This document shows, one piece after another, positions 18,525 through 27,560 of a stretch of 64,000 nucleotides of DNA. The notes below the pieces were generated by a model, which saw only the letters and a program-made list of their open reading frames with translations, had not been told where the DNA came from and did not search any database. Position numbers and translations under genes: made by a program. Each line of letters opens with the position of its first letter. Position 1 is the first letter of the stretch. The stretch is from Lelliottia jeotgali (lineage in GTDB: Bacteria; Pseudomonadota; Gammaproteobacteria; Enterobacterales; Enterobacteriaceae). The stretch spans positions 2,294,001 through 2,358,000 of the forward strand of contig CP018628.1 of NCBI GenBank assembly GCA_002271215.1, written 5' to 3'.

Positions 18525-20065
18525 AAATACGCTCACAGGTCGGCATGGTACTGAATCTCGATAAATGCATTGGATGTCACACCTGCTCGGTGACGTGCAA
18601 AAACGTCTGGACCGGGCGCGAAGGCATGGAATATGCGTGGTTTAACAACGTCGAAACCAAACCGGGCATCGGCTACCCGAAAAACTGGGAAGATCAGGAA
18701 GAAGGACAAGGCGGCTGGGTGCGCAGTATCACCGGGAAACTCACGCCACGCCTCGGTGGACGTGTGGGCGTGCTGTCCAAAATCTTCGCCAACCCGTCGC
18801 TGCCGGGCATTGATGACTATTACGAACCCTTCACCTTTGACTATCAGGATCTGCACCGTGCGCCAGAGGGCGATCACTTGCCGACAGCACGCCCGCGATC
18901 GCTTATCAGCGGCAAACGGATGGATAAAATCGTCGGCGGCCCCAACTGGGACGAACTGCTCGGCGGCGAATTCGAAAAACGCGCCCGCGACCGTAACTTC
19001 GACAAGATGCAAAAGGAGATGTACGGCCAGTTCGAAAACACCTTCATGATGTATCTCCCGCGACTGTGCGAACACTGCCTTAACCCAAGCTGCGTCGCCA
19101 CCTGCCCAAGCGGGGCTATCTACAAACGTGAAGAAGACGGCATCGTGCTGATCGACCAGGACAAATGCCGCGGCTGGCGCATGTGCATCAGCGGCTGTCC
19201 GTACAAAAAAATCTACTTCAACTGGAAGAGCGGCAAGTCGGAAAAATGCATCTTCTGCTATCCGCGCATTGAATCCGGCCAGCCCACCGTGTGCTCAGAA
19301 ACCTGCGTCGGACGCATTCGCTATCTTGGCGTGCTGCTCTACGACGCAGATCGCATTGAAGAAGCAGCAAGTACCGAGCATGAAACGGATCTGTACGAGC
19401 GTCAGTGCGACGTGTTCCTGAATCCGAACGATCCGGCGGTGATTGAGGAAGCGCTGAAACAGGGAATTGCGCAGAACGTGATCGACGCGGCCCAGCGTTC
19501 TCCGGTCTACAAAATGGCGATGGACTGGAAGTTAGCCCTGCCGCTGCACCCGGAATACCGCACCCTGCCGATGGTCTGGTATGTTCCGCCATTGTCACCG
19601 ATCCAGTCTTACGCCGACGCCGGTGGTTTGCCGCAAACCGACAGCATTCTGCCTGCCGTCGAAAGTCTGCGCATTCCGGTGCAGTATCTGGCGAATATGC
19701 TCAGCGCGGGCGATACCGGCCCGGTGTTGCGTGCCCTGAAACGCATGATGGCGATGCGCCACTACAAACGCTCGCAAACCGTGGAAGGCGTGACCGATAC
19801 CCGCGCTATCGACGAAGTCGGCCTGAGCGTGGAACAGGTGGAAGAGATGTACCGCTACCTGGCGATCGCCAACTACGAAGACCGCTTCGTGATCCCAACC
19901 AGCCACCGTGAAATGGCTGCCGATGCCTTCCCGGAGAAAAACGGCTGCGGCTTTACCTTCGGCGACGGTTGCCACGGCTCCGACACCAAATTCAACCTGT
20001 TTAACAGCCAGCGCATTGACGCCATCAATATTTCCGAGGTGCGTGAACACGGGGAGGGAGAGTAA
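18521..20065 (+). CDS. narY: nitrate reductase Z, beta (iron-sulfur) subunit
   Basis: 514-residue electron-transfer subunit carrying three [4Fe-4S] and one [3Fe-4S] cluster. Cysteine groups are at CIGCHTCSVTC (about 16-26), CEHCLNPSCVATC (about 184-196), CRGWRMCISGC (about 217-227) and CIFC near 244. The tryptophan in CRGW marks the [3Fe-4S] site. It passes electrons from the cytochrome subunit NarV to NarZ. The start overlaps narZ and the stop is within the narW start, so translation is coupled. Confidence 0.96.
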   Translation: MKIRSQVGMVLNLDKCIGCHTCSVTCKNVWTGREGMEYAWFNNVETKPGIGYPKNWEDQEEGQGGWVRSITGKLTPRLGGRVGVLSKIFANPSLPGIDDYYEPFTFDYQDLHRAPEGDHLPTARPRSLISGKRMDKIVGGPNWDELLGGEFEKRARDRNFDKMQKEMYGQFENTFMMYLPRLCEHCLNPSCVATCPSGAIYKREEDGIVLIDQDKCRGWRMCISGCPYKKIYFNWKSGKSEKCIFCYPRIESGQPTVCSETCVGRIRYLGVLLYDADRIEEAASTEHETDLYERQCDVFLNPNDPAVIEEALKQGIAQNVIDAAQRSPVYKMAMDWKLALPLHPEYRTLPMVWYVPPLSPIQSYADAGGLPQTDSILPAVESLRIPVQYLANMLSAGDTGPVLRALKRMMAMRHYKRSQTVEGVTDTRAIDEVGLSVEQVEEMYRYLAIANYEDRFVIPTSHREMAADAFPEKNGCGFTFGDGCHGSDTKFNLFNSQRIDAINISEVREHGEGE

Positions 20066-20760
20066 TGCGAATTTTGAAAATTATCGCCCTGCTCATTGAA
20101 TATCCCGACGAGGCGCTGTGGGAAAGCCGCGATGAAGCCCTTTCCCTGATTGCCCAGGATGCTCCGCAGTTGCTGCCCTTTGCGCAGCAGTATCTTGACG
20201 CGGCGCTGCTGGATCAACAGGCGCAATGGTGTGAAGTATTTGAGCGCGGGCGAGCGACGTCGCTGCTGCTGTTCGAGCATGTTCACGCTGAGTCCCGCGA
20301 TCGCGGCCAGGCGATGGTGGATTTAATGGGCCAGTACGAGAAAGCCGGTTTAGCCCTCGACTGCCGCGAGCTGCCGGACTATCTGCCGCTGTATCTGGAA
20401 TATTTGAGCCTCGTAACGGACGCCGAGGCGCGCGAAGGATTACAAAACGTCGCGCCGATTCTGGCGCTGATCGGCGGACGACTCAAACAGCGCAGTGTCC
20501 CGCAGTATCAGCTGTTCGACGCCCTGCTGGCGCTTGCGGCCAGCAAGCTAACAAGTGACAGTGTCACCAATCAGGTCGCAACTGAACAGCGGGATGACAC
20601 TCGTCAGGCACTGGATGCCGTCTGGGAAGAGGAACAGGTGAAGTTTATCGAGGACAACGCCACGGCCTGCGACAGCTCGCCGATGCAGCAATATCAACGA
20701 CGCTTTAGTCAGGACGTCGCGCCGCAGTACGTGGACGTCAGCGCCGGAGGCCCGAAATGA
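20065..20760 (+). CDS. narW: nitrate reductase Z assembly chaperone
   Basis: 231-residue cytoplasmic chaperone of the NarJ/NarW family, which holds the alpha-beta complex and assists molybdenum cofactor and cluster insertion before membrane attachment. It contains the typical [12 protein letters not shown] start, the [26 protein letters not shown] block and a poorly conserved acidic C-terminus. It overlaps narY by one base and narV by 4 bases. Confidence 0.94.
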   Translation: MRILKIIALLIEYPDEALWESRDEALSLIAQDAPQLLPFAQQYLDAALLDQQAQWCEVFERGRATSLLLFEHVHAESRDRGQAMVDLMGQYEKAGLALDCRELPDYLPLYLEYLSLVTDAEAREGLQNVAPILALIGGRLKQRSVPQYQLFDALLALAASKLTSDSVTNQVATEQRDDTRQALDAVWEEEQVKFIEDNATACDSSPMQQYQRRFSQDVAPQYVDVSAGGPK

Positions 20761-21437
20761 TGCACTATCTGAACGTCTTCTTTTACGATATCTACCCGTA
20801 TCTGTGTGGGACGGTGTTCCTGCTGGGAAGCTGGTTGCGCTACGATTACGGGCAGTACACCTGGCGGGCGTCGTCCAGCCAGATGCTGGATAAACGCGGC
20901 ATGGTGCTGTGGTCAAATTTGTTTCACATCGGCATTCTGGGGATCTTTTTCGGCCACGCCTTCGGGATGCTGACACCGCACTGGGTCTATTCGTGGTTCC
21001 TGCCAATGTCGCAAAAACAGCTGATGGCGATGATCCTCGGCGGGGTGTGCGGCGTGCTGACGCTGGTCGGTGGTGCGGGGCTGCTGGTGCGACGTCTAAC
21101 CAATCCGCGTATCAGGGCGACCTCTTCGACGGCGGATATTCTGATCCTCTGCGTGCTGCTCATCCAGTGTATTCTCGGTCTGGCGACGATTCCGTTCTCC
21201 GCGCAACATCCGGATGGGAGTGAAATGCTGAAACTGGTCGACTGGGCGCAGGCGGTGGTGACGTTCCACGGCGGGGCGTCGGCACATCTCGATGGCGTGG
21301 CCTACATTTTCCGCGTACATCTGGTGCTCGGTATGACCATCTTCCTGCTGTTCCCGTTCACCCGTCTGGTGCATGTGTGGAGTGCGCCGGTGGAGTATCT
21401 GACGCGCAGATATCAGGTGGTGAGATCGCGGCGTTGA
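20757..21437 (+). CDS. narV: nitrate reductase Z, gamma (cytochrome b) subunit
   Basis: 226-residue integral membrane cytochrome b with five hydrophobic helices. It takes electrons from quinol and anchors NarZY to the cytoplasmic side of the membrane. Haem-ligand histidines lie in [17 protein letters not shown] (about 56-66) and in FRVHLVLGM near the C-terminus. It is the last gene of the unit and is followed by REP sequences. Confidence 0.95.
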   Translation: MMHYLNVFFYDIYPYLCGTVFLLGSWLRYDYGQYTWRASSSQMLDKRGMVLWSNLFHIGILGIFFGHAFGMLTPHWVYSWFLPMSQKQLMAMILGGVCGVLTLVGGAGLLVRRLTNPRIRATSSTADILILCVLLIQCILGLATIPFSAQHPDGSEMLKLVDWAQAVVTFHGGASAHLDGVAYIFRVHLVLGMTIFLLFPFTRLVHVWSAPVEYLTRRYQVVRSRR

Positions 21438-21441
21438 TTGC

Positions 21442-21590
21442 GCCGGATGGCGCTGCGCTTATCCGGCCTACGGTTTAGTTTGTTCGCTTTTGTAGGCCCG
21501 GTAAGCGCACCGCCACCGGGCATTAAAGGCGATAATCCGGTTAAGTTTGTCCGGTTTTGTAGGTCGGGTAAGGCGCAGCCGCCACCCGAC
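21442..21590. repeat. cluster of three REP elements
   Basis: One unit in forward orientation (GCCGGATGGCGCTGCGC then TTATCCGGCCTAC) is followed by two in reverse (GTAGGCCCGGTAAGCGC and GTAGGTCGGGTAAGGCGC with their arms). They fill the space between the convergent ends of narV and nhoA. Confidence 0.85.
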
Positions 21591-21598
21591 ATTGACCG

Positions 21599-22444
21599 TT
21601 ATTTTCCCGCTTCCGGATGGGTATCAAACCCCGCCATCACCGCCGTTAATTCTGTCAGCGAAAAACCGTGTTTCGGATCGTCCACGCCTAATCCAAAACG
21701 CGCCTGCATCACGGCATACAGCGCATTGGCATCCGGCAGATTGACCGTTTCAACGGCGCGAGCGCCCTGCCAGTGTGTGAAGTGATAGTTCGTTAATGTC
21801 AGTTTTCCGCCGTCCGGCAGGTGGCGGCACATCAGCAAGTGGTGACGGAAATGCGACTGTGGCCAGTGGGCGGACCAGAAATTGCCCATCACGTAATCGG
21901 TGAAATACTGTGTCGCCAGGTCAAAATGGTACATCGACTGCCAGTGCTCGTGATGGCGGAACTGCAGCACCCAGTCGTTATTTTCGTTCATCAGGCGATA
22001 AACACCGTGCGGCGTGGCCTGCTCTTCACCGGCAATCAGGCGAATCGGCGCAGTTAGCGTCTGGCCGCCAAATCCGACATCCGCAATCCAGCGCTCGCCG
22101 TTGAGTTCCACCAACAGCAAACGGTGCGTGCGCGGCGGCATTTGCGGCGGATTCGCCAGAATCACACGGCCCAGCACGCTACGCACCTCAAAGCCCACTT
22201 CACGCAGTACCCGCTCGAATAATCCGTTTTGCTCAAAGCAGTAGCCGCCGCGACGGGCGGAGACCAGTTTGTCGGCAACGCACTGATCGTCGAGCTGGAT
22301 TTCGCGCGTCATGACCACGTCAATATTCTCAAACGGGATCGCGCAGTTGTGGCTTAAATGCAGCGCTCGCAGGGTGTCGATGTCAACGGAGACCGGCTGT
22401 TGCCAGCCGATACGTGAAAAATAAGCACTCAAAAATGGGGACAT
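21599..22444 (-). CDS. nhoA: N-hydroxyarylamine O-acetyltransferase
   Basis: 281-residue cytosolic arylamine N-acetyltransferase that transfers acetyl groups from acetyl-CoA to arylamines and N-hydroxyarylamines, and thereby activates nitroaromatic mutagens. The catalytic triad is present: Cys69 in RRGGYCFEQN, His107 in RTHRLLLV and Asp122 in WIADVGFGG. SD AAGGAAG precedes the ATG. The position after narV matches E. coli and Salmonella. Confidence 0.95.
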   Translation of the reverse strand: MSPFLSAYFSRIGWQQPVSVDIDTLRALHLSHNCAIPFENIDVVMTREIQLDDQCVADKLVSARRGGYCFEQNGLFERVLREVGFEVRSVLGRVILANPPQMPPRTHRLLLVELNGERWIADVGFGGQTLTAPIRLIAGEEQATPHGVYRLMNENNDWVLQFRHHEHWQSMYHFDLATQYFTDYVMGNFWSAHWPQSHFRHHLLMCRHLPDGGKLTLTNYHFTHWQGARAVETVNLPDANALYAVMQARFGLGVDDPKHGFSLTELTAVMAGFDTHPEAGK

Positions 22445-22516
22445 GTTTCGCTTCCTTGGAGAGATATTCCCTGTTTATAAACTATTTTTACGATCCCACT
22501 GGCGCAAAAGTGCTTT

Positions 22517-24172
22517 TTAGCGACGCGCGCCACGCTGCATGATGTGCAACGCGGTAAGCATCAGCGTCAGCCCGGTGATTAACGTCAGCGTCGCCATCGC
22601 CATACCTTGCCCGACCGAACCCTGTTCAAACTGCCGCCAGATAAAGACCGACACCGTTTGTGTTCCGGCGGGCGCGAGTAATAGTGATGTCACCAGTTCC
22701 CGCGAGGCAATGGCAAACACCATCAGCATCGCCGCCAGCAGCGCCGGGAAGACTAACGGCAGCACGATAAAGCGCAGCGCCTGAAATGCCGATGCGCCGT
22801 GTACCCGCGCGGCAGGTTCGAGATTGCCGCCCAGCTGACGTAATGCGCTACCGACATAACGCACCGGCCACGGCAGGAGCAAACAGCAGTACGACAACAG
22901 CAGGATTGCCCAGCTGTTATAAGGGGAAATTACCCAGAACGGCTGGTTCCACAGCAGGATCAATCCGACGCCGACCACTACGCCGGGCAGCGCGGCGGGC
23001 ATCAGAGAAAGTGCGTCGATAAATCCGCGCCCTTTTATCTTTTGCACCACCACCAGCCACGAAGCCAGCAGGCCGAGCATTCCGGTGATACAGGCCGCAC
23101 CCAGCGCCAGTGAAAGACTGGTGCCCAGTGCAGCAAGCGCATCACCCTGCTGGCTAAAAAGCGCCGCGTAGTGTGACAACGTCACGTTAGACAGCGTAAC
23201 ACCGCCGGATAAGGTGCCTAACATCCCGGACATCACCATCGACGCGCCGGGTAAAACCACCGCGACAATCCCGACCGACGCCATCACGGCCACCACGGGC
23301 AGCGTCCAGACGCCCGCCTCCGCACCCATGTTTTCAGTGGGTTTGCCGGTGATACTGGTGACATCATGATTGCCGGTCAGCTTTTTCTGCACGCCCCAGG
23401 CGCACAGCGCAATGGCAACTAACACCACAGAGAGCATCGACGCGCCCGACAGATCGATCGGCCAGTCGGCGAGTTTTTTCTCGATATCGGTCGTCAGCAT
23501 CACCACGCCTGCGCGGGTTCCCAGCGCTGCCGGAACGCCAAACTCTTCGATCGCCAGCGTAAAGGCCAGCAGCATTCCGGCAGCCAGAGACGGTGAAAGC
23601 ATCGGCAACGTAATGTGCCAGAATGCCCTGCCCGCGCTGGCTCCGTGAACGCGCGCTACCAGCGCCAGACGCTGCCCGCTGGCAAGTAAACTGCGCGAAA
23701 CCGCGAAATAAACCACCGGGAAAATATTCAGCGCCATCACCAGCACAATGCCCGTTTTGCTGAACAAAAGGGAGTTTAACGAAATGCCGGTTAGCTGCTG
23801 CAAATAGCCGTTAGTCTGAAGCACCAGCATCCACGACAGCGCGGCAATGTACGGCGGCGTTAGAAACGGGATCAGAAACAGCAGATCCCACAGACGTGGC
23901 AGCGGCAAATTAAACAGCCCGCGTGCCACGCCGAGCGGAAAGCCAATCAGCGCACTGACTAACGCCACGCCGAGCGCGATTTGCAGCGTCCCACTCAGCA
24001 TTCCAGGCAACTGCGGCTCATCAATGAGCGCAGTCACGCCGCCAAAAGCACCCGCAAGCGAGCCTGCGCTAAACTGCGGAAACACCGCTTGCAGCACGAT
24101 AAACGCCAGCGGAAACGCCACCAGAATCACCAGCAGCGCCAGCGTCATGACGGATAAAAGTCGTTGATTCAC
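22517..24172 (-). CDS. Fbp/Thi-type ABC transporter permease, two fused membrane domains
   Basis: 551-residue inner-membrane permease with about twelve hydrophobic helices and two BPD_transp_1 domains fused head to tail. EAA-like loops occur in both halves (VARVHGASAGRAFWHITLPM and AARVHGASAFQALRFIVLPL). This layout is typical of the ferric iron/phosphonate/thiamine class (FbpB, ThiP). The start codon appears to be GTG. It is the third gene of an ATPase, binding-protein, permease operon, 39 bases after the binding-protein stop. The substrate cannot be read from the sequence. Confidence 0.85.
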   Translation of the reverse strand: MNQRLLSVMTLALLVILVAFPLAFIVLQAVFPQFSAGSLAGAFGGVTALIDEPQLPGMLSGTLQIALGVALVSALIGFPLGVARGLFNLPLPRLWDLLFLIPFLTPPYIAALSWMLVLQTNGYLQQLTGISLNSLLFSKTGIVLVMALNIFPVVYFAVSRSLLASGQRLALVARVHGASAGRAFWHITLPMLSPSLAAGMLLAFTLAIEEFGVPAALGTRAGVVMLTTDIEKKLADWPIDLSGASMLSVVLVAIALCAWGVQKKLTGNHDVTSITGKPTENMGAEAGVWTLPVVAVMASVGIVAVVLPGASMVMSGMLGTLSGGVTLSNVTLSHYAALFSQQGDALAALGTSLSLALGAACITGMLGLLASWLVVVQKIKGRGFIDALSLMPAALPGVVVGVGLILLWNQPFWVISPYNSWAILLLSYCCLLLPWPVRYVGSALRQLGGNLEPAARVHGASAFQALRFIVLPLVFPALLAAMLMVFAIASRELVTSLLLAPAGTQTVSVFIWRQFEQGSVGQGMAMATLTLITGLTLMLTALHIMQRGARR

Positions 24173-24211
24173 GAGGAAATCCTGAAGACGGGGTCGCCCC
24201 CGTCAGATGAA

Positions 24212-25180
24212 TTACAGAGAGAAAAGCGTGTTGAAGCGCTTAAGAATATCGCTGCGCTCGCGGGTGCCATCGCTTTTGGTTGGCAAGATTTTCAGCTCGT
24301 TGAGCAGTGGGCGTTTGGCCTGAACATCGTCACGCGCGGGCATCAGCCAGGCATCGGCAACCATTGTCTGGCCTTCCGGCGACAGCACGTAATCGATGAA
24401 GGCTTTGGCATCATCCGTATGCTGCGTGGATTTGAGGATCATCATCGGGCGCGGCGCGATCACCGTGCCGCTGGCCGGGAAAATCACTTTCAGGGATTCG
24501 CCCTGATTGATGTTGCCGTAGGAGACATAATCTACCGCGCCAAACACTGCCGCTTTAGCCCCCTGCATCACCGGCGTTACCGCCTGCGCATTCGGGCCGC
24601 TGACAACCATGCCGTTCTTTTTCAGCTCATCAAACAGCGCCCAGGCTTTATCACCCATGCCGTTTTGCAGACCGATCAGCAAATCGAGCGACGCACCGGA
24701 CAGCGCTGGATCGGGCGTCGTGACTTTATCCTTGAAGGCATCGGTGGTCAGGTCCTGCCACTCTTTTGGCTCCGGGGTACCGCTTTTGGTATTCCATACA
24801 ATGCCGAGGGCCGACACGCCCTGAGCGACGTAATCCGCCGATTTCAGCTCCGCCGGGACTTTTTCAGCGTTGACGCTAACGTAGGGCAACAGCCAGCCGC
24901 GCTGATGTAAATCCTCCGCCGTATCCCATGACGCGGAGATCAGAATATCGGCCTGCGGATTAGCCTGCTCGGCCTCCAGTCTGGCCATCACTTTGCCGGT
25001 GGTCGCCTGGAAGATATCGACTTTGACCCCGGTTTTCTTTTCAAACCCGGTCGCCAGATTTTTAGCCAGCGACCCCGGCCCTGCGGTGTAGACGGTCAGC
25101 GCATGGGCGCTGGACATCATGACGGAAGATAGTTCCACGGCGAGCAAAACTCCTTTATTGAAGGCAAATGACTTTTTCAT
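24212..25180 (-). CDS. periplasmic binding protein of the Fbp-type transporter
   Basis: 322-residue periplasmic receptor of the FbpA/AfuA/phosphonate type. A signal peptide ends at SAHA/LTVYTAG (residue 27). The mature protein shows the family pattern VYTAGPG, ETGF-like GFEKKTGVKVDIFQATTGKV and NPQADILISAS. The iron-coordinating tyrosine pair near the C-terminal domain (DYVSYGN) is suggestive but not the full YY motif. Candidates are ferric iron, a sugar phosphate or an aminophosphonate. Its start overlaps the ATPase stop (ATGA). Confidence 0.82.
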   Translation of the reverse strand: MKKSFAFNKGVLLAVELSSVMMSSAHALTVYTAGPGSLAKNLATGFEKKTGVKVDIFQATTGKVMARLEAEQANPQADILISASWDTAEDLHQRGWLLPYVSVNAEKVPAELKSADYVAQGVSALGIVWNTKSGTPEPKEWQDLTTDAFKDKVTTPDPALSGASLDLLIGLQNGMGDKAWALFDELKKNGMVVSGPNAQAVTPVMQGAKAAVFGAVDYVSYGNINQGESLKVIFPASGTVIAPRPMMILKSTQHTDDAKAFIDYVLSPEGQTMVADAWLMPARDDVQAKRPLLNELKILPTKSDGTRERSDILKRFNTLFSL

Positions 25181-25869
25181 GCGAACTCCCCTGAGGATGA
25201 AATCAAACGATCGGCAGCGACGCTGCCCGCAGACAAATGCACGATGCGATCGGCCAGGATTTCAGCCTCCCGGCGGTCGTGCGTAACATAAACGGCGGTA
25301 GTCCCGAGCTGGCGCAGCAGTGCAGCCATCTCCAGGCACAGTGATTCGCGAAGTTCGCTGTCAAGATTGGAGAGCGGTTCGTCAAACAGCAGCACGCGCG
25401 GTTCGGCGACGATGGCACGCGCTAGCGCCACACGCTGTTGCTGACCGCCGGATAATCCGGCCGGTTTTCGTTCGGCGAAATCACGTAAGCCAACACGGGA
25501 GAGCGCCTGCGACACGCGAGCTTCGCACTCCCGGCGCGGGAGGTTGCGCATTTTCAAGGGAAACGCCACGTTTTGTGCCACCGTCATGTGCGGCCACAGA
25601 GCGTAATCCTGGAAGACCATGCCGATGTCGCGGGCTTCCGGCGCCAAAGACCAGCCCGCTCTTGCGACCTGTCGTCCACCAAAGAAGATTTCTCCCGCAG
25701 CCGGTTGCGTTAACCCGGCGAGCAATCGCAGAAGCGTACTTTTCCCGCAGCCTGACGGACCGAGCAGCGCGACTACGCTACCCGCATCAATGTGCAGATC
25801 GATGTGATTTAATACGGTGTTCGCACCAAAGGCGTACGACACGCCGTTGAGCGTGATATCGCTGACCAT
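25177..25869 (-). CDS. ABC transporter ATP-binding protein (short FbpC-type)
   Basis: 230-residue ATPase with Walker A GPSGCGKSTLL, Q-loop MVFQDYALWPHMTVAQNV, signature LSGGQQQRVALARAI, Walker B VLLFDEPLSNLD and the H-loop VYVTHDR. The ATG at 25869 follows GAGGATAA and starts MVSDITLNGVSYAFG; an upstream in-frame start adds 22 unlikely residues. It is about 120 residues shorter than usual FbpC/PotA ATPases because it ends right after the nucleotide-binding domain and lacks the C-terminal TOBE regulatory domain. It is the first gene of its operon. Confidence 0.88.
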   Translation of the reverse strand: MVSDITLNGVSYAFGANTVLNHIDLHIDAGSVVALLGPSGCGKSTLLRLLAGLTQPAAGEIFFGGRQVARAGWSLAPEARDIGMVFQDYALWPHMTVAQNVAFPLKMRNLPRRECEARVSQALSRVGLRDFAERKPAGLSGGQQQRVALARAIVAEPRVLLFDEPLSNLDSELRESLCLEMAALLRQLGTTAVYVTHDRREAEILADRIVHLSAGSVAADRLISSSGEFA

Positions 25870-26005
25870 CTTGTTATCCTCTTTGGGATTTAGTGTCCGC
25901 CACTGTAGGCAGGCTGTATGACGAAGGCATGACACGCAGGTTGCAGCTTGATTTCATCCACGTTTCAGTCGTTTAATGCCATATCCCACCGATTAAGGAA
26001 TGCTC

Positions 26006-26578
26006 ATGACCCCTTTCCGTCCCGTTGAGTTAAAACATGCGAGCCGCCTTCTGAATCACGGTCCTACGGTGCTTATCACCAGCCGCGATGAGACTATCGA
26101 CCGGCGCAACGTGATGGCTGCCGCCTGGTCGATGCCCGTCGAATTTGAACCGCCGCGCATTGCGATCGTGGTCGACAAAAGCGCGTGGTCCCGCGAGCTG
26201 ATTGAACGCAGTGGGATGTTCGGGATAGTCATTCCGGGCGTCGCCGCCGCCAACTGGACCTACGCCGTCGGCAGCATCAGCGGTCGCGATGAAGATAAAT
26301 TCAACGCTTATGGAATCCCGGCGATTAACGGCCCAGTGCTGGGCCTGCCGGTGATTGAAGAGAAATGCCTGGCATGGATGGAGTGCCGCTTATTACCGCC
26401 GACCTCCGCCGCCGAAAAATACGATACGTTATTTGGCGAAGTGGTGGCCGCTGCAGCCGATGAACGCGCATTTGTCGCCGGACGCTGGCAGTTTGATGCG
26501 GATAAATTGAATACATTGCATCACCTGGGCGCGGGAACGTTTGTGACGAGTGGGAAGATGGTGAAAGCGCCGGATTGA
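26006..26578 (+). CDS. yddH: flavin reductase-like FMN-binding protein YddH
   Basis: 190-residue protein of the flavin reductase-like domain family, probably a cytoplasmic FMN-binding NAD(P)H oxidoreductase; its partner in vivo is not known. It is near-identical in layout to E. coli YddH (ASRLLNHGPTVLITS, NVMAAAWSMPVEFEPPRIAI, TLHHLGAGTFVTSGK). The ATG at 26006 is preferred because AAGGA lies six bases before it; an earlier ATG at 26000 overlaps that SD. In E. coli yddH is the direct neighbour of nhoA; here the Fbp-type transporter separates them. Confidence 0.9.
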   Translation: MTPFRPVELKHASRLLNHGPTVLITSRDETIDRRNVMAAAWSMPVEFEPPRIAIVVDKSAWSRELIERSGMFGIVIPGVAAANWTYAVGSISGRDEDKFNAYGIPAINGPVLGLPVIEEKCLAWMECRLLPPTSAAEKYDTLFGEVVAAAADERAFVAGRWQFDADKLNTLHHLGAGTFVTSGKMVKAPD

Positions 26579-26645
26579 ACGAATGAATTATATGTATTTT
26601 CAATAACACAAACTGTCTACCATTGAGAACAAAATCAGGCGTTTA

Positions 26646-26680
26646 TTGACGATACCGTTGCACCCGCAACTTATCGTCAA
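26646..26680 (+). promoter_or_regulatory. strong hairpin just upstream of the effector gene SD
   Basis: Stem TTGACGATA/TATCGTCAA of nine pairs, then a second stem GTTGC/GCAAC with loop ACCC. It abuts the SD AAAGGGA of the next gene. There is no T tail, so it is more likely an mRNA leader structure or an operator than a terminator. Confidence 0.5.
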
Positions 26681-26697
26681 AGGGAGTACGCCATCCT

Positions 26698-27057
26698 ATG
26701 TCATGGAATAAATACGCTGCTGTTGAATTTGCCAAAAATCACGCCCTCCACGAGAGTCATAGACAATGTGAACTGTATGTCAAAAAAGCCATAATCGCTG
26801 GAGGCCTGCCTATTCATGGCATCGGTTCAGCGAAAGATATGGGCATGACTTTAACGCAGGTCGGATTTCAAAAAGTCTTCGGCGCGCCCCAATTAGGAGA
26901 TGTTGCGGTTATACAATCAATAACCAATCATCCCGACGGACACGTTTGTATTTTCGACGGGCAACAATGGCTCAGCGATTTCGCTCAGCGCACCCTGTAT
27001 CCTGGAGGTGCCTATAGAAAAAGCCATCCTGACTATCAGTTATACAGGCATTATTAA
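26698..27057 (+). CDS. BPSL0067-family NlpC/P60-CHAP-like amidase, likely type VI secretion effector
   Basis: 119-residue protein with no signal peptide. A catalytic cysteine candidate lies in HRQCELYVKKAI (Cys24) and a histidine in HPDGHVCIFDGQQWLSDF (about His81). GHVxIFDGxxWxSDF followed by xxxxPG is the block seen in BPSL0067-family proteins, the Tae-type peptidoglycan amidase effectors of type VI secretion. The next gene begins one base after its stop and encodes an exported protein, as expected of a periplasmic immunity partner. No other secretion genes are in the window. AT-rich composition suggests acquisition by transfer. Confidence 0.7.
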   Translation: MSWNKYAAVEFAKNHALHESHRQCELYVKKAIIAGGLPIHGIGSAKDMGMTLTQVGFQKVFGAPQLGDVAVIQSITNHPDGHVCIFDGQQWLSDFAQRTLYPGGAYRKSHPDYQLYRHY

Positions 27058-27058
27058 T

Positions 27059-27511
27059 ATGAAAAAAATCATGCTTATTGCTCTGTTTTTCATGCATTCA
27101 GCGCAGGCTGAATACAGTGAAAAAGCTTCTCAGACTGCGTTGGAATTTAATAAATGGTATGTCGCGCAGGTTGCTATGGATCATTTTCCGATAACAGATA
27201 GTCCAGAAATAGAGAAATACGTCACTGTGGATACTATGAAAAAATTACGTCATGCTCAGGACCCCCGGTATACGGACGACGAATTTTATGACGCTGATTT
27301 TTTCCTCAAATCTCAGGACATTGGCGATGACTGGGTTAAAAATGTCTCTGTGATAGCATCTGAGTATGATCCTGTATGCACTAATATCTATGTGACATTT
27401 GGCTCAAAAGAAGACAACACAGTTATCGACTGTATGGTTGAAGAAAAAGGCGTCTGGAAAGTTCAGTCCGTTGCCAGGAAAGAAATTAGCCGGAACGAGG
27501 TTCTGAAATAG
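27059..27511 (+). CDS. exported DUF3828-like protein, probable immunity partner of the amidase
   Basis: 150-residue protein with a short signal peptide (MKKIMLIALFFMHSAQAE, cleavage after QAE or AQA near residue 17). The mature part has the YbjP/YqhG-like (DUF3828) pattern: FNKWYV near residue 30, YDADFFLKSQDIGDDW near 80, and WKVQSVARKEI at the end. A periplasmic location and the single-base gap after the amidase gene fit the immunity protein role, blocking self-intoxication. The function is inferred from context. Two cysteines (PVC, DC) could form a disulfide. Confidence 0.68.
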   Translation: MKKIMLIALFFMHSAQAEYSEKASQTALEFNKWYVAQVAMDHFPITDSPEIEKYVTVDTMKKLRHAQDPRYTDDEFYDADFFLKSQDIGDDWVKNVSVIASEYDPVCTNIYVTFGSKEDNTVIDCMVEEKGVWKVQSVARKEISRNEVLK

Positions 27512-27513
27512 CA

Positions 27514-27546
27514 AAAAGCGCGGTAATTAATAATTACCGCGCTTTT
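27514..27546. terminator. bidirectional terminator between immunity gene and EF-G
   Basis: AAAAGCGCGGTAATT/AATTACCGCGCTTTT 15-bp stem with a three-base loop. The A and T tracts make it work for both convergent genes. Confidence 0.9.
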
Positions 27547-27560
27547 CTTAACTTACCGGT

